A stretch of DNA of 64,000 bases from contig NZ_JAINFK010000003.1 in the NCBI RefSeq assembly GCF_019966575.1, positions 1 through 64,000 of the forward strand, read 5' to 3'. Numbering within the stretch: the stretch's first letter is position 1; the number at the start of each line of letters is the position of its first letter. The notes beneath the pieces were generated by a model that did no database searches, had not been told where the DNA came from, and worked only from the letters and a program-made list of their open reading frames with translations. The DNA comes from Oricola cellulosilytica. GTDB lineage: Bacteria > Pseudomonadota > Alphaproteobacteria > Rhizobiales > Rhizobiaceae. Made by a program: the position numbers and the translations under genes. This document shows positions 32,876-41,570 of the stretch, piece by piece.

Positions 32876-33750
32876 TGCGCCGCCTCGCGAATTCCCATCC
32901 GGCGGTTAAGCCAAGCGCCCGTCATGCCGACAATCGTCACGAGAACAGCGGCCATGGCCGCCGCGGCGATGAGCGCCGACCAGATCTGCACCGTCTGGCC
33001 GTAATAGGAACCCGCCAGCAGCCGCGCACCAAGACCGGCAACGGCGCCCGTCGGCAGTTCACCGACGATCGCACCGACCAGGCTGATCGCTATGGCAACC
33101 TTCATGGAGGCGAACAGGAACGGGACTGAAGACGGCCAGCGCAGTTTCCAGAAAACGTCGGAGCGGCTGGAATTGTAGGTCTTCATCAGGTCGAGATGCA
33201 TTGCTTCCGGCGAGCGGAGGCCCTTCACCATGCCGACGGCGACCGGGAAAAAGGACAAATAGGTGGAGATCAGCGCTTTCGGCACGAGCCCGGTAACGCC
33301 GACCGAGTTCAGGACGACGATGATCATCGGCGCGATGGCGAGAATGGGGATCGTTTGAGAGGTGATGATCCAGGGCATCAGCGACTTGTCGAGAACCCGG
33401 CTATGGACAATTCCCACGGCGAGCAGGATGCCGAGCACGGTGCCCATGACGAAACCAAGCAGCGTGGCCGACAGCGTTATCCAGCCATGATAGACGAGGC
33501 TGCGCTTCGATGTGATCTTCTTGTTGACGGTGGTGTCCCAGATCTCGGCGGCGACCTGGTGCGGCGCCGGCAGAACCGGCCGCTCCTGCGCCATCGTATT
33601 GGTGAGGATCTGGCTAAAGGCGATGTCGCTTCCGGCCCGGCGCGCCTGGTCGCGTTCGAACGGCGCATTGAGCAAGACCGCGGCGGCATACCAGATCGCG
33701 ATGATCGCCGCGACGATCGTCAGAACCGGGAGGATGCGGGCGCGGATCAA
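32872..33750 (-). CDS. ABC transporter permease (NitT/TauT type), first subunit
   Basis: A 292-residue permease beginning MIRARILPVLTIVAAIIAIW. A periplasmic segment of about 65 residues follows the first helix, then further helices and the EAA-like loop MKTYNSSRSDVFWKLRWPSS. PTGAVAGLGARLLAGSYYG precedes the last helix. It overlaps the small upstream gene by 4 nt (ATGA) and the next permease gene by 4 nt, so all three are coupled. Confidence 0.9.
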   Translation of the reverse strand: MIRARILPVLTIVAAIIAIWYAAAVLLNAPFERDQARRAGSDIAFSQILTNTMAQERPVLPAPHQVAAEIWDTTVNKKITSKRSLVYHGWITLSATLLGFVMGTVLGILLAVGIVHSRVLDKSLMPWIITSQTIPILAIAPMIIVVLNSVGVTGLVPKALISTYLSFFPVAVGMVKGLRSPEAMHLDLMKTYNSSRSDVFWKLRWPSSVPFLFASMKVAIAISLVGAIVGELPTGAVAGLGARLLAGSYYGQTVQIWSALIAAAAMAAVLVTIVGMTGAWLNRRMGIREAAQ

Positions 33751-33950
33751 TGCTCACTCCCCTCTCGTTGCTCCGCAGACATCTTTTGGAGGTTCTGGCC
33801 GGCCCATCTCATGTCGTACTGCCATGTGTATAGCGCTGTGGGGTGTTTCTCGATTTCCTCTCGATGATTCTCCCAGATATACTTGGCAATGGCGGTCACG
33901 TTTGCACGCCCCTTGTGCAGATTCAGGGCCGCTATAATCCACGGTTCCAT
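33747..33950 (-). CDS. Small conserved-looking protein in the pyrimidine operon, possible winged helix
   Basis: A 67-residue protein: MEPWIIAALNLHKGRANVTA, IAKYIWENHREEIEKHPTAL, YTWQYDMRWAGQNLQKM and a charged tail. The pattern (helix, short turn, helix IAKYIWENH, helix, YTWQYDMRWA) suggests a small winged-helix or HTH-like fold. I do not recognise the family. It lies 27 nt after the ABC ATPase gene and its stop overlaps the permease start (ATGA), so it is translated as part of the operon. Codon use looks like that of the neighbours. The ATG at 33950 begins the compact fold; an ATG at 33968 adds six residues. Confidence 0.65.
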   Translation of the reverse strand: MEPWIIAALNLHKGRANVTAIAKYIWENHREEIEKHPTALYTWQYDMRWAGQNLQKMSAEQREGSEH

Positions 33951-33977
33951 GTCGCTGCGAAAACTCAAAAGTTTACC

Positions 33978-34760
33978 TCACCCCTCATAGGCATGCCCTG
34001 CCCTGAGACCGTCGCGGACGCGGTGGGCGATCTTCAGGAACTCGGGGGACTCGCGAATATCGAGCGGACGGTCGTCGCCGAGATCGCAGTCGATGATGTC
34101 ATGGATGCGGCCCGGCCTCGGGCTCATCACGACGATCCGGGTCGACAGGAACACCGCCTCCGGAATCGAGTGGGTGACAAAGACGACGGTCTTCTGGGTG
34201 GCGGCCCAAAGCTTCAGCAACTGCTCGTTGAGGTGGTCGCGGACGATCTCGTCAAGCGCGCCGAACGGCTCGTCCATCAACAGCATCTCCGGCTGGACGG
34301 CAAGCGCGCGGGCGATGGAGGCGCGCTGCTGCATCCCCCCCGACAATTGCCAGGGGAATTTCTTCCCGAATCCGGCAAGATCGACCAGTGCAAGGTTTTC
34401 CCGGATGCGCCGCTCACGCTCGGCACGGTCGAGACCCATCACCTCCAGCGGCAGCGCGACATTGTCGGCGATGGTGCGCCAGGGAAACAGCGCGGCGGCC
34501 TGAAAGACGTAGCCATAGGCGCGCTTCAGCCGCGCTTCCTCCGGCGTCATGCCGTTGACGGTGATGGTTCCGGCGGTCGGCTTCTCGAGATCGGCGATTA
34601 CCCTGAGAAGCGTGGTCTTGCCGCAGCCGGACGGGCCGATCAGCGACACGAATTCGCCCTTGTGGATGTCGAGATCGATATCCAAAAGCGCCTGGACCGG
34701 ACCGTCATTGGTCTGGAAGGTGAGATCGAGCCCCTCGGCCCTGATGACGGTTTCCATCAT
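33978..34760 (-). CDS. ABC transporter ATP-binding protein (NitT/TauT type)
   Basis: A 260-residue ATPase with Walker A GPSGCGKTT, Q-loop VFQAAALFPW, signature LSGGMQQRASIARAL, Walker B MLLMDEPFGALD and FVTHSIPEA. The C-terminal RPGRIHDIIDCDL segment is typical of the nitrate/taurine/pyrimidine import class. The start MMETVIRAEG at 34760 fits the family length; an ATG at 34778 would add six residues, and neither has a clear ribosome-binding site. It lies 25 nt after the dihydropyrimidinase stop. Confidence 0.9.
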   Translation of the reverse strand: MMETVIRAEGLDLTFQTNDGPVQALLDIDLDIHKGEFVSLIGPSGCGKTTLLRVIADLEKPTAGTITVNGMTPEEARLKRAYGYVFQAAALFPWRTIADNVALPLEVMGLDRAERERRIRENLALVDLAGFGKKFPWQLSGGMQQRASIARALAVQPEMLLMDEPFGALDEIVRDHLNEQLLKLWAATQKTVVFVTHSIPEAVFLSTRIVVMSPRPGRIHDIIDCDLGDDRPLDIRESPEFLKIAHRVRDGLRAGHAYEG

Positions 34761-34785
34761 GCGATCAGGTGCGAGCATCCGGCGA

Positions 34786-36240
34786 TTACACCCCGCTCGC
34801 CGGAATGCCGGAGCGCTGGACCGGGCGCGGCGCCACCAGTTCCTTCCATGTGGAAAGAGCAGTGTTGACTGCCTGGAACGGCTCGCGCCTGACGAATTCG
34901 CCGTGGCCCTCCTCGGTCTTCACTGCGCCATCGTCCACGACGATCTTGCCGCGCGACAGCGTGTAGCGCGGCAGGCCCTTGACGTGCTTGCCCTCGAACA
35001 CGTTGTAGTCGATGGCCGATTGCTGCTTGTCCGCCGTGATCGTCTTTTCCTTTTTCGGGTCCCAGACGACGATATCGGCGTCCGCCCCGACGAGGATTGC
35101 ACCCTTTTTCGGATAGATATTCAAGATCTTGGCGATATTCGTTGAGGTGACCGCCACGAATTCGTTGGGCGTCAGCCTGCCCGTCTCGACGCCATGCGTC
35201 CAAAGCATCGGCATCCGGTCTTCGAGCCCGCCGGTGCCGTTCGGGATCTTGGTGAAATCGCCGACCCCGGTTCGCTTCTGCTCGGTGGTAAAGGCGCAGT
35301 GGTCGGTCGCCACCACCTGAAGCGAGCCGGACTGCAGGCCGGCCCACAGCGAGTCCTGGTGCTTCTTGTTGCGGAAGGGCGGGCTCATGACGCGGCGCGC
35401 CGCATGATCCCAGTCCGGGTTCGAATATTCGCTATCATCCAGCGTCAGGTGCTGGATTAGCGGCTCGCCATAGGCGCGGATGCCGTTCTGGCGCGCCCGG
35501 CGGATCGCCTCGTGGGCCTGTTCCGACGAGGTGTGGACGATATAGACCGGCACACCCGCCATATCGGCGATCATGATAGCACGGTTGGTGGCCTCGCCCT
35601 CAACCTCGGGCGGCCGCGAATAGGCGTGTGCCTCGGGGCCGTTGTTGCCCTCCGCCAGCAATTTGGCCTGCAACTGCGCGACGACGTCGCCGTTCTCGGC
35701 GTGGACCAGCGGCAGCGCGCCGAGTTCGGCGCAGCGCTGGAACGAGGCGTACATCTCGTCGTCATTGACCATCAGCGCTCCCTTGTAGGCCATGAAGTGC
35801 TTGAAGGTGTTGATGCCCTTGTCGCGGACGACGGTCTCCATCTCGTTGAAGACCTGCTCGCCCCACCAGGTGATCGCCATGTGGAAGGAATAGTCGCAAT
35901 TGGCGCGCGTCGACTTGTTGTCCCACATCTGCAGCGCTTCAAGCAGGGACTGGCCCGGAGACGGAAGCGCGAAATCGACCACCATGGTGGTGCCGCCCGA
36001 GACCGCGGCGCGCGTGCCGCTCTCGAAATCGTCGGACGAATAGGTCCCCATGAACGGCATTTCGAGGTGGGTGTGCGGGTCGATCCCGCCCGGCATCACG
36101 TAGCAGCCGGTGGCATCGAGTTCGTGGTCGCCGTGCAGGTCCGGCCCGATCGCCGCGATCTTGCCGTTCTTGACGAGAATGTCGGCCTTGTAGGTCAGGT
36201 CGGCGGTGACGATGGTTCCGTTTCGGATGACTTTGGACAT
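34786..36240 (-). CDS. hydA: Dihydropyrimidinase / D-hydantoinase
   Basis: A 484-residue cyclic amidohydrolase that opens dihydrouracil, dihydrothymine or 5-substituted hydantoins. The binuclear zinc site is visible: GGIDPHTHLEMP (His56, His58), the carboxylated Lys in TFKHFMAYKGAL, His in LVHAENGDVV, His in VYIVHTSSEQAHE and Asp in VATDHCAFTTEQK. The length is normal for the family. It is the second step of the reductive pyrimidine pathway, between PreTA and the beta-ureidopropionase encoded 43 nt upstream. Confidence 0.95.
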   Translation of the reverse strand: MSKVIRNGTIVTADLTYKADILVKNGKIAAIGPDLHGDHELDATGCYVMPGGIDPHTHLEMPFMGTYSSDDFESGTRAAVSGGTTMVVDFALPSPGQSLLEALQMWDNKSTRANCDYSFHMAITWWGEQVFNEMETVVRDKGINTFKHFMAYKGALMVNDDEMYASFQRCAELGALPLVHAENGDVVAQLQAKLLAEGNNGPEAHAYSRPPEVEGEATNRAIMIADMAGVPVYIVHTSSEQAHEAIRRARQNGIRAYGEPLIQHLTLDDSEYSNPDWDHAARRVMSPPFRNKKHQDSLWAGLQSGSLQVVATDHCAFTTEQKRTGVGDFTKIPNGTGGLEDRMPMLWTHGVETGRLTPNEFVAVTSTNIAKILNIYPKKGAILVGADADIVVWDPKKEKTITADKQQSAIDYNVFEGKHVKGLPRYTLSRGKIVVDDGAVKTEEGHGEFVRREPFQAVNTALSTWKELVAPRPVQRSGIPASGV

Positions 36241-36283
36241 TGATTACTCCCGATTTCGTCGATTGAGGCGCTTCCGGCCGGCA

Positions 36284-37552
36284 TCACTCCGCGATCCCCG
36301 CCGATTCCACCACCGCGTGGAACAGCACGTCGGCGCCGGCGCGCGCCCATTCCGGGCTAATGTCCTCGGCCTCGTTGTGCGACAGGCCGTCGACGCACGG
36401 GCACATCACCATCGCCGTCGGCGCAACGCGATTGATCCAGCAGGCGTCGTGCCCGGCGCCCGAGATCAGGTTGCGGTGCGAATAGCCCAGCCGCTCGGCG
36501 GCGTCGCGCACCGCCTTGACGCAATCCCTGTCGAACTCGACGGGGTCGAACCCGCCGACCTTCTCGAACTCGATGCCGAGATCCATCTCCTCGCAGATCT
36601 TCTTCGCGCCGATCTTCAGGCGCTGCTCCATGTCGGTGATCACGGCCAGATCCGGCGACCGGAAATCGACGGTGAACACAGCCTTGCCGGGGATCACGTT
36701 GCGCGAGTTCGGATAGACCTCGATATGGCCGGCCGCTCCGACGGCGTGCGGCTTGTGGCTCCAGGCGATCTCGTCGACGAGCTCGAGCACCCGCGCCATG
36801 CCCAGCCCGGCGTTCCTGCGCATCGGCATCGGGGTCGAGCCGGTATGGGCCTCCTTGCCGGTGATGGTGACCTGCGTCCACGAAAGTCCCTGCCCGTGCG
36901 TGACGACGCCGATGTCCTTGCCCTCGGCCTCGAGGATCGGTCCCTGCTCGATGTGCAGTTCGAAGAACGCGCGCATCTTGTCCTTGCGGGCGCCGACCTC
37001 CTCGTCGCCCTTCCAGCCGATGCGCTCAAGCTCGTCGCCGAATTTCTTTCCGTCATGGTCCGTGTGTACGTACACATCCTCCTGGTCGAGCACGCCGGCA
37101 AACACGCCGGACGCCATCATCGCCGGGGCGAAGCGCGTGCCCTCCTCGTTGGTCCAGTTGGTAACGACGATCGGATGTTTGGTCCGGATGTCGAGATCGT
37201 TCAGCGTGCGGACGATCTCGAGCCCGGCAAGCACACCGAGCACACCGTCATACTTGCCGCCCGTCGGCTGGGTATCGAGGTGGCTGCCGACATAGACCGG
37301 CGGCGCGTCGGGGTCGGTTCCCTCGCGGCGCATGAACATCGTGCCCATCCGGTCGACGCCCATGGTCAGGCCGGCGTCTTCGCACCATTGCTGGAACAGC
37401 TTGCGGCCCTCGCCGTCCTCGTCGGTCACCGTCTGGCGGTTGTTGCCGCCGGCAACGCCGGGGCCGATCTTCGCCATTTCCATGATCGAATCCCACAGCC
37501 GGTCTCCGTTGATCCTGAGGTTTTCGCCGGGAGGTGCGGGGGTGGCTGCCAT
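36284..37552 (-). CDS. Beta-ureidopropionase / N-carbamoyl amino acid hydrolase (M20 family)
   Basis: A 422-residue zinc-dependent amidase of the AllC/HyuC type. The metal site is seen in YVGSHLDTQPTGGKYDGVLG (His and Asp) and in TNEEGTRFAP (Glu pair). LHIEQGPILEAEG gives the dimer-interface His/Glu segment, and SGAGHDA a further His near the C-terminus. It hydrolyses N-carbamoyl-beta-alanine or N-carbamoyl-beta-aminoisobutyrate to the free amino acid, CO2 and ammonia, step three of the pathway; N-carbamoyl-L-amino acids are an alternative substrate class. It lies 17 nt after mmsA. Confidence 0.92.
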   Translation of the reverse strand: MAATPAPPGENLRINGDRLWDSIMEMAKIGPGVAGGNNRQTVTDEDGEGRKLFQQWCEDAGLTMGVDRMGTMFMRREGTDPDAPPVYVGSHLDTQPTGGKYDGVLGVLAGLEIVRTLNDLDIRTKHPIVVTNWTNEEGTRFAPAMMASGVFAGVLDQEDVYVHTDHDGKKFGDELERIGWKGDEEVGARKDKMRAFFELHIEQGPILEAEGKDIGVVTHGQGLSWTQVTITGKEAHTGSTPMPMRRNAGLGMARVLELVDEIAWSHKPHAVGAAGHIEVYPNSRNVIPGKAVFTVDFRSPDLAVITDMEQRLKIGAKKICEEMDLGIEFEKVGGFDPVEFDRDCVKAVRDAAERLGYSHRNLISGAGHDACWINRVAPTAMVMCPCVDGLSHNEAEDISPEWARAGADVLFHAVVESAGIAE

Positions 37553-37569
37553 GGAACGCTCCTGTCTGC

Positions 37570-39066
37570 TTATTTCATGCTCGGGAAGGTGAAGACCGCC
37601 CCTTCGTGCAAATCGTCCGGCCAGCGCGCGGTCACCGTCTTCAGGCGGGTGTAGAAGCGCACGCCCTCCGGCCCGTAGATCGAGTGATCGCCGAACAGCG
37701 ACCGCTTCCAGCCGCCGAAGGAATGATAGGCGACAGGCACCGGGATCGGCACGTTGACCCCGACCATGCCGACCTCGATCCGGTCGGCGAAGTCGCGCGC
37801 CGCGTCACCATTGCGGGTGAAGATCGCGGTGCCGTTGCCGTATTCGTGCTTGTCGATCATACCGACGGCTTCGTCATAGGAATTGGCGCGCACGACCGAG
37901 AGGACGGGGCCGAAAATCTCTTCCTTGTAGATCTTCATGTCGGTCGTCACGCGGTCGAACAGCGTGCCGCCGACGAAATAGCCGTTCTCGTAGCCCTGCA
38001 GCGAAAAGCCTCGCCCGTCGACGACGAGTTCCGCGCCTTCCCTGACGCCCTCGTCGATGTAGCCGAGCACCTTTTCCTGATGCTGCTTGGTCACCAGTGG
38101 CCCCATATCGGCGTCCGCGTCGGTGGCCGGGCCGATCCTCAGCGATTCCACCTTCGGCTTCAGCGCCGTAACGAGCTTGTCGGCCGTCTCTTCACCGACA
38201 GGCACCGCAACCGAGATCGCCATGCAACGTTCGCCGGCCGAGCCGTAACCCGCGCCCATCAGCGCATCGGCCGCCTTGTCGATGTCGGCATCCGGCATCA
38301 CGACCATGTGGTTCTTGGCGCCGCCCAGCGCCTGAACGCGCTTCCCCGCGGCCGTGCCGCGCGTGTAGACATATTCGGCGATCGGCGTCGAACCGACGAA
38401 CGAAACCGCCTTGATGTCGGGATGATCGAGGATCGCGTCGACAACTTCCTTGTCGCCGTGCACGACATTGAGAATGCCGTCCGGAAAGCCCGCCTCGCGG
38501 AACAGGTCGTAGACGAGCATCGGCGCGGACGGATCGCGCTCGGACGGCTTCAGGATGAATGTGTTTCCGCAGGCGATCGCCATCGGATACATCCACAAGG
38601 GAACCATCGCCGGGAAGTTGAAGGGCGTGATGCCGGCAACGACGCCCAATGGCTGGCGGTCCGCGTGGGAATCGATCGCCGGTCCGACATTGCGGCTGAA
38701 CTCACCCTTGAGAAGGTTCGGAATGCCGCAGGCGAACTCCACCACCTCCGTGCCGCGCGAGACCTCGCCCAGCGCATCGGCATGGGTCTTTCCGTGCTCC
38801 TTCGAAATCGCGCGGGCGATATCGTCGGCATGCTTGTCGAGCAGTTCGCGGAATTTGAACATGTAGCGCGCCCGCTTGAGAGGCGGCATGTCGCGCCACT
38901 CCGGGAACGCGGCCTTGGCCGCCTTCACCGCATCGTCAAGCTCAGCGGCGGTGGACAAGGGCAGGACCGACGACTGCTCTCCGGTCGCCGGATTGAAGAC
39001 CGGCTGCGTGCGCGACGACGCCGATGCCGAGACCGCTCCGTTGATCGCATTGCAAATGGTTTCCAT
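37570..39066 (-). CDS. mmsA: CoA-acylating methylmalonate-semialdehyde dehydrogenase
   Basis: A 498-residue aldehyde dehydrogenase. Diagnostic MMSDH features are GITPFNFPAMVPLWMYPMA, QALGGAKNHMVVMPDAD (Asn where most ALDHs have the general-base Glu) and the nucleophile in GSAGERCMAISVAV. It converts methylmalonate or malonate semialdehyde, the products of beta-aminoisobutyrate or beta-alanine transamination, to propionyl- or acetyl-CoA. It lies 21 nt after the aminotransferase gene, so the operon covers thymine/uracil breakdown through to acyl-CoA. Confidence 0.95.
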   Translation of the reverse strand: METICNAINGAVSASASSRTQPVFNPATGEQSSVLPLSTAAELDDAVKAAKAAFPEWRDMPPLKRARYMFKFRELLDKHADDIARAISKEHGKTHADALGEVSRGTEVVEFACGIPNLLKGEFSRNVGPAIDSHADRQPLGVVAGITPFNFPAMVPLWMYPMAIACGNTFILKPSERDPSAPMLVYDLFREAGFPDGILNVVHGDKEVVDAILDHPDIKAVSFVGSTPIAEYVYTRGTAAGKRVQALGGAKNHMVVMPDADIDKAADALMGAGYGSAGERCMAISVAVPVGEETADKLVTALKPKVESLRIGPATDADADMGPLVTKQHQEKVLGYIDEGVREGAELVVDGRGFSLQGYENGYFVGGTLFDRVTTDMKIYKEEIFGPVLSVVRANSYDEAVGMIDKHEYGNGTAIFTRNGDAARDFADRIEVGMVGVNVPIPVPVAYHSFGGWKRSLFGDHSIYGPEGVRFYTRLKTVTARWPDDLHEGAVFTFPSMK

Positions 39067-39087
39067 GGCGTCTCGTCTCCGCTGGAT

Positions 39088-40413
39088 TCATGGAATCGAC
39101 TTCAGCACACCCCGGAGGGTGTCAAACAACACGTCGATATCGCTCTTTTCTATGATCAAGGGCGGCGACAGCGCTATGATGTCGCCGGTGGTGCGGATCA
39201 GAACGTTGCGTTCATAGGCTTCCAGAAACGCCGCGAATGCCCGCTTTGTCGGCTCGCCCGCAATCGGCTCGAGTTCGATGGCGCCAATCAGCCCGAGATT
39301 ACGGACGTCGATGACGTTCGGGCAGTCCCGCATCGAATGGACCGCGTCTTCCCAGTAACCGGCGAGTTCCGCGGCCCGGGTGAGAAGACCTTCCTCCTCG
39401 TAGGTGTCGAGGGTGCCGAGCGCGGCGGCGCATGCCAGCGGGTGGGCGGAATAGGTGTATCCGTGGAACAGCTCGATCATGTTCTCGGGGCCGTTCATGA
39501 ACGCTTCGTAGATCGCGCTGGCGCAGAAAACCGCTCCCATCGGGACTACGCCGCTGGTCAGGCCTTTCGCCGTCGTCACGAGATCGGGAACCACCTCGAA
39601 ATAGTCGGTCGCGAAAGGTGTGCCGAGACGGCCAAAGCCTGTGATGACCTCATCGAAAATCAACAGGATGCCGTGCTGGTCGCAGATCTCGCGCAGTCGC
39701 TTGAGATAGCCTTTCGGCGGAACCAGCACGCCCGTCGATCCGGCGACCGGCTCGACGATGACGGCGGCGATGGTCGAGGGATCGTGCAACTGGATGACGC
39801 GGATCAGGTCGTCGGCGAACTCCTCGCCATGTTCGGGCTCGCCGCGGGTGAACGCGTTGCGTTCCAGGTCATGTGTATGACGAATGTGATCAACGCCGGT
39901 CAGCATGGTGCCGAAGGTGCGGCGGTTGGCGACAATGCCGCCGACCGAGATTCCGCCGAAGCCGACGCCGTGATAGCCGCGTTCGCGGCCGATGAGGCGG
40001 GTGCGCGTGCCCTGCCCGATGGCGCGCTGGTAAGCGAGCGCAATTTTCAGGGCCGTATCGACGCTTTCCGAACCGGAATTGGTGAAGAACACGTGATCCA
40101 GCGGCTTGGGCAGCATCGCGGCGAGCCGCGCCGCCAGTTCGAACGCTTTCGGATGGCCCATCTGGAAGGCCGGTGCGTAATCCAGTTCCTCGGCCTGCTT
40201 CTGGATCGCCTCAACGATTCTGGGACGCTTGTGTCCGGCATTGCAGCACCAGAGGCCGGCTGTTCCGTCCAGCACCTTGCGGCCATCGGACGTAAGGTAA
40301 TGCATACCCTCCGCGCCAACAAACATGCGCGGGTTGGACTTGAACTGGCGGTTTGCCGTGAACGGCATCCAGAACGCTTCAAGATCGTTCGGCGCGACTG
40401 CCCGTTGAGACAT
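39088..40413 (-). CDS. Omega-amino acid:pyruvate aminotransferase (beta-alanine transaminase)
   Basis: A 441-residue class III PLP aminotransferase. It opens with FWMPFTANRQFKSNPRMFVG, typical of beta-alanine:pyruvate transaminases. LLIFDEVITGFGR holds the PLP Asp, TTAKGLTSGVVPMGAV the Schiff-base Lys, and FTNSGSESVDTALKIA the phosphate-binding segment. It deaminates beta-alanine or beta-aminoisobutyrate from the ureidopropionase step. It is the first gene of the nine-gene operon; the RutR box lies 98 nt upstream. Confidence 0.93.
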   Translation of the reverse strand: MSQRAVAPNDLEAFWMPFTANRQFKSNPRMFVGAEGMHYLTSDGRKVLDGTAGLWCCNAGHKRPRIVEAIQKQAEELDYAPAFQMGHPKAFELAARLAAMLPKPLDHVFFTNSGSESVDTALKIALAYQRAIGQGTRTRLIGRERGYHGVGFGGISVGGIVANRRTFGTMLTGVDHIRHTHDLERNAFTRGEPEHGEEFADDLIRVIQLHDPSTIAAVIVEPVAGSTGVLVPPKGYLKRLREICDQHGILLIFDEVITGFGRLGTPFATDYFEVVPDLVTTAKGLTSGVVPMGAVFCASAIYEAFMNGPENMIELFHGYTYSAHPLACAAALGTLDTYEEEGLLTRAAELAGYWEDAVHSMRDCPNVIDVRNLGLIGAIELEPIAGEPTKRAFAAFLEAYERNVLIRTTGDIIALSPPLIIEKSDIDVLFDTLRGVLKSIP

Positions 40414-40510
40414 TTCTGATCACCCTCCCCAGCGATCGAAACAGTATATGATGCGCGGCCAAGAATTCGCCGCCCACTGCCGACCGGACTTGACGAAGCT
40501 TTGCATTTGC

Positions 40511-40526
40511 TTGACCGTTTGGTCAA
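40511..40526. promoter_or_regulatory. RutR box between rutR and the pyrimidine operon
   Basis: TTGACCGTTTGGTCAA has perfect 6-bp arms spaced by 4 bp. It differs from the E. coli RutR consensus TTGACCANNTGGTCAA at one fixed position. It lies in the divergent intergenic region, 98 nt from the aminotransferase start and 45 nt from the rutR-type start. Confidence 0.85.
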
Positions 40527-40571
40527 AATGAACGCTAAAAGAGCTTTCGAGGCCGGTCAAGTGACTTTACC

Positions 40572-41264
40572 GTGCGATCGGCCGCACAATCCATCGGCAG
40601 CGCGGGGAAGAATCGTTTGAACCAGACAAAGCGCAAGGACGCCAAAGCCTCGAAACCGCTCTCGCGAATCCAGGAGGCAAACCGGAAGGCCATACTCGAC
40701 GCTGCGCTCGACGTCTTCGCGACGTCCGGATTTCGAGGCGCAACCATTGATGCGATCGCCGCGAGAACCGGCATGTCAAAACCGAATTTGCTTTATTATT
40801 TCAAAAGCAAACAGCAGATTTATCAACAAGTTCTCGAACAGACGCTGGAAGACTGGCTCGCACCTTTCGAGGCAATCGATCCGGAGGGCGATCCGGTCGA
40901 GGAATTGCGCCGCTACATCACGGCGAAGCTGGAGATGTCGTCAAAGCGGCCGGAAGCGTCCAAGCTCTTCGCCAACGAGATTCTGCACGGCGCGCCCGTC
41001 GTCGGTTCCTTTCTGGAAACCACGTTGAAAGATCTCGTTACAGAGAAGACCAAGGTGATCCGCCATTGGGTCGGCGAGGGAAAACTCGCGCCCATCGACC
41101 CTTATCACCTGATTTTCATGATCTGGGCGACGACCCAGCACTACGCGGATTTTGATATCCAGATCCGGGCGGTCGCCGGCAGCCAGGCCGGACGGCCGGG
41201 ATTTTCCGAACAGGCGGCGCAGGCCGTGCTGACCATCATCCTGAACGGCATCAAGCCCCGTTAG
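40572..41264 (+). CDS. rutR: TetR family regulator, RutR type
   Basis: A 230-residue TetR-family protein close to E. coli RutR. The HTH is ATIDAIAARTGMSKPNLLYY, followed by FKSKQQIYQQVL. The C-terminal domain has KLEMSSKRPEASKLFANEIL and LAPIDPYHLIFMIWATTQHYADF, nearly the RutR sequence. RutR senses uracil and thymine, so pyrimidines should release it from the adjacent box. The start is uncertain: GTG at 40572 (used here) has no good ribosome-binding site, whereas TTG at 40617 has GGGGAAG 6 nt before it and gives an N-terminus as short as that of E. coli RutR. Confidence 0.92.
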   Translation: MRSAAQSIGSAGKNRLNQTKRKDAKASKPLSRIQEANRKAILDAALDVFATSGFRGATIDAIAARTGMSKPNLLYYFKSKQQIYQQVLEQTLEDWLAPFEAIDPEGDPVEELRRYITAKLEMSSKRPEASKLFANEILHGAPVVGSFLETTLKDLVTEKTKVIRHWVGEGKLAPIDPYHLIFMIWATTQHYADFDIQIRAVAGSQAGRPGFSEQAAQAVLTIILNGIKPR

Positions 41265-41309
41265 CGCATCAGCGCATCAATGCATCAATGCATCATTGCA
41301 TCATGATGC
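41265..41309 (+). repeat. Tandem 8-bp repeats ending in a palindrome, upstream of vapB
   Basis: Five head-to-tail copies of an 8-bp unit, (C/T)GCATCA(G/A/T), run from 41265 to 41304. They start immediately after the rutR stop codon. The last copy merges into the perfect palindrome GCATCATGATGC (41298-41309). The array overlaps TTGCAT (41296-41301), which is 17 bp from TATATT (41319-41324), a plausible vapB promoter. The repeats are the likely operator for the VapB-VapC complex. Confidence 0.75.
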
Positions 41310-41330
41310 CTCGGTGACTATATTGGCGTC

Positions 41331-41570
41331 ATGCGCACGACCCTCGATATTGACGACGACATACTCGAAACGGCCAAGAAGATGGCCCGCACCCGCAAGG
41401 TTTCCACGGGCAAGGTCATATCCGAGCTCGTGAAAAAGGGCTTGGTCGAGACAGCATTTGAAGACATCAAATGGAAAGACGGGTTCCCGCTTATAGAGGG
41501 AAACGGACTACCAATCACCGTCGAGCAGGTTGAAAGGTTGCTCAACCAAGAGTTCGAAAATTATCCGTGA
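41331..41570 (+). CDS. vapB: Antitoxin, VapB-type ribbon-helix-helix
   Basis: A 79-residue antitoxin. MRTTLDIDDDILETAKKMAR followed by TRKVSTGKVISELVKKGL is a ribbon-helix-helix N-terminus. The C-terminal half (FPLIEGNGLPITVEQVERLL) would wrap the toxin. Only 6 nt separate the TATATT box from the ATG and no ribosome-binding site is visible, so the transcript may be leaderless. The stop overlaps the GTG of vapC by 4 nt (GTGA). Confidence 0.85.
   Translation: MRTTLDIDDDILETAKKMARTRKVSTGKVISELVKKGLVETAFEDIKWKDGFPLIEGNGLPITVEQVERLLNQEFENYP

Noticed and set aside
36206-40419. Very long plus-strand ORFs (482 and 961 residues) opposite the pyrimidine genes
   Set aside because: They are antisense shadows of hydA, the amidase, mmsA and aminotransferase genes, which have clear families on the minus strand; the plus-strand proteins are His/Arg/Asp-rich without motifs.
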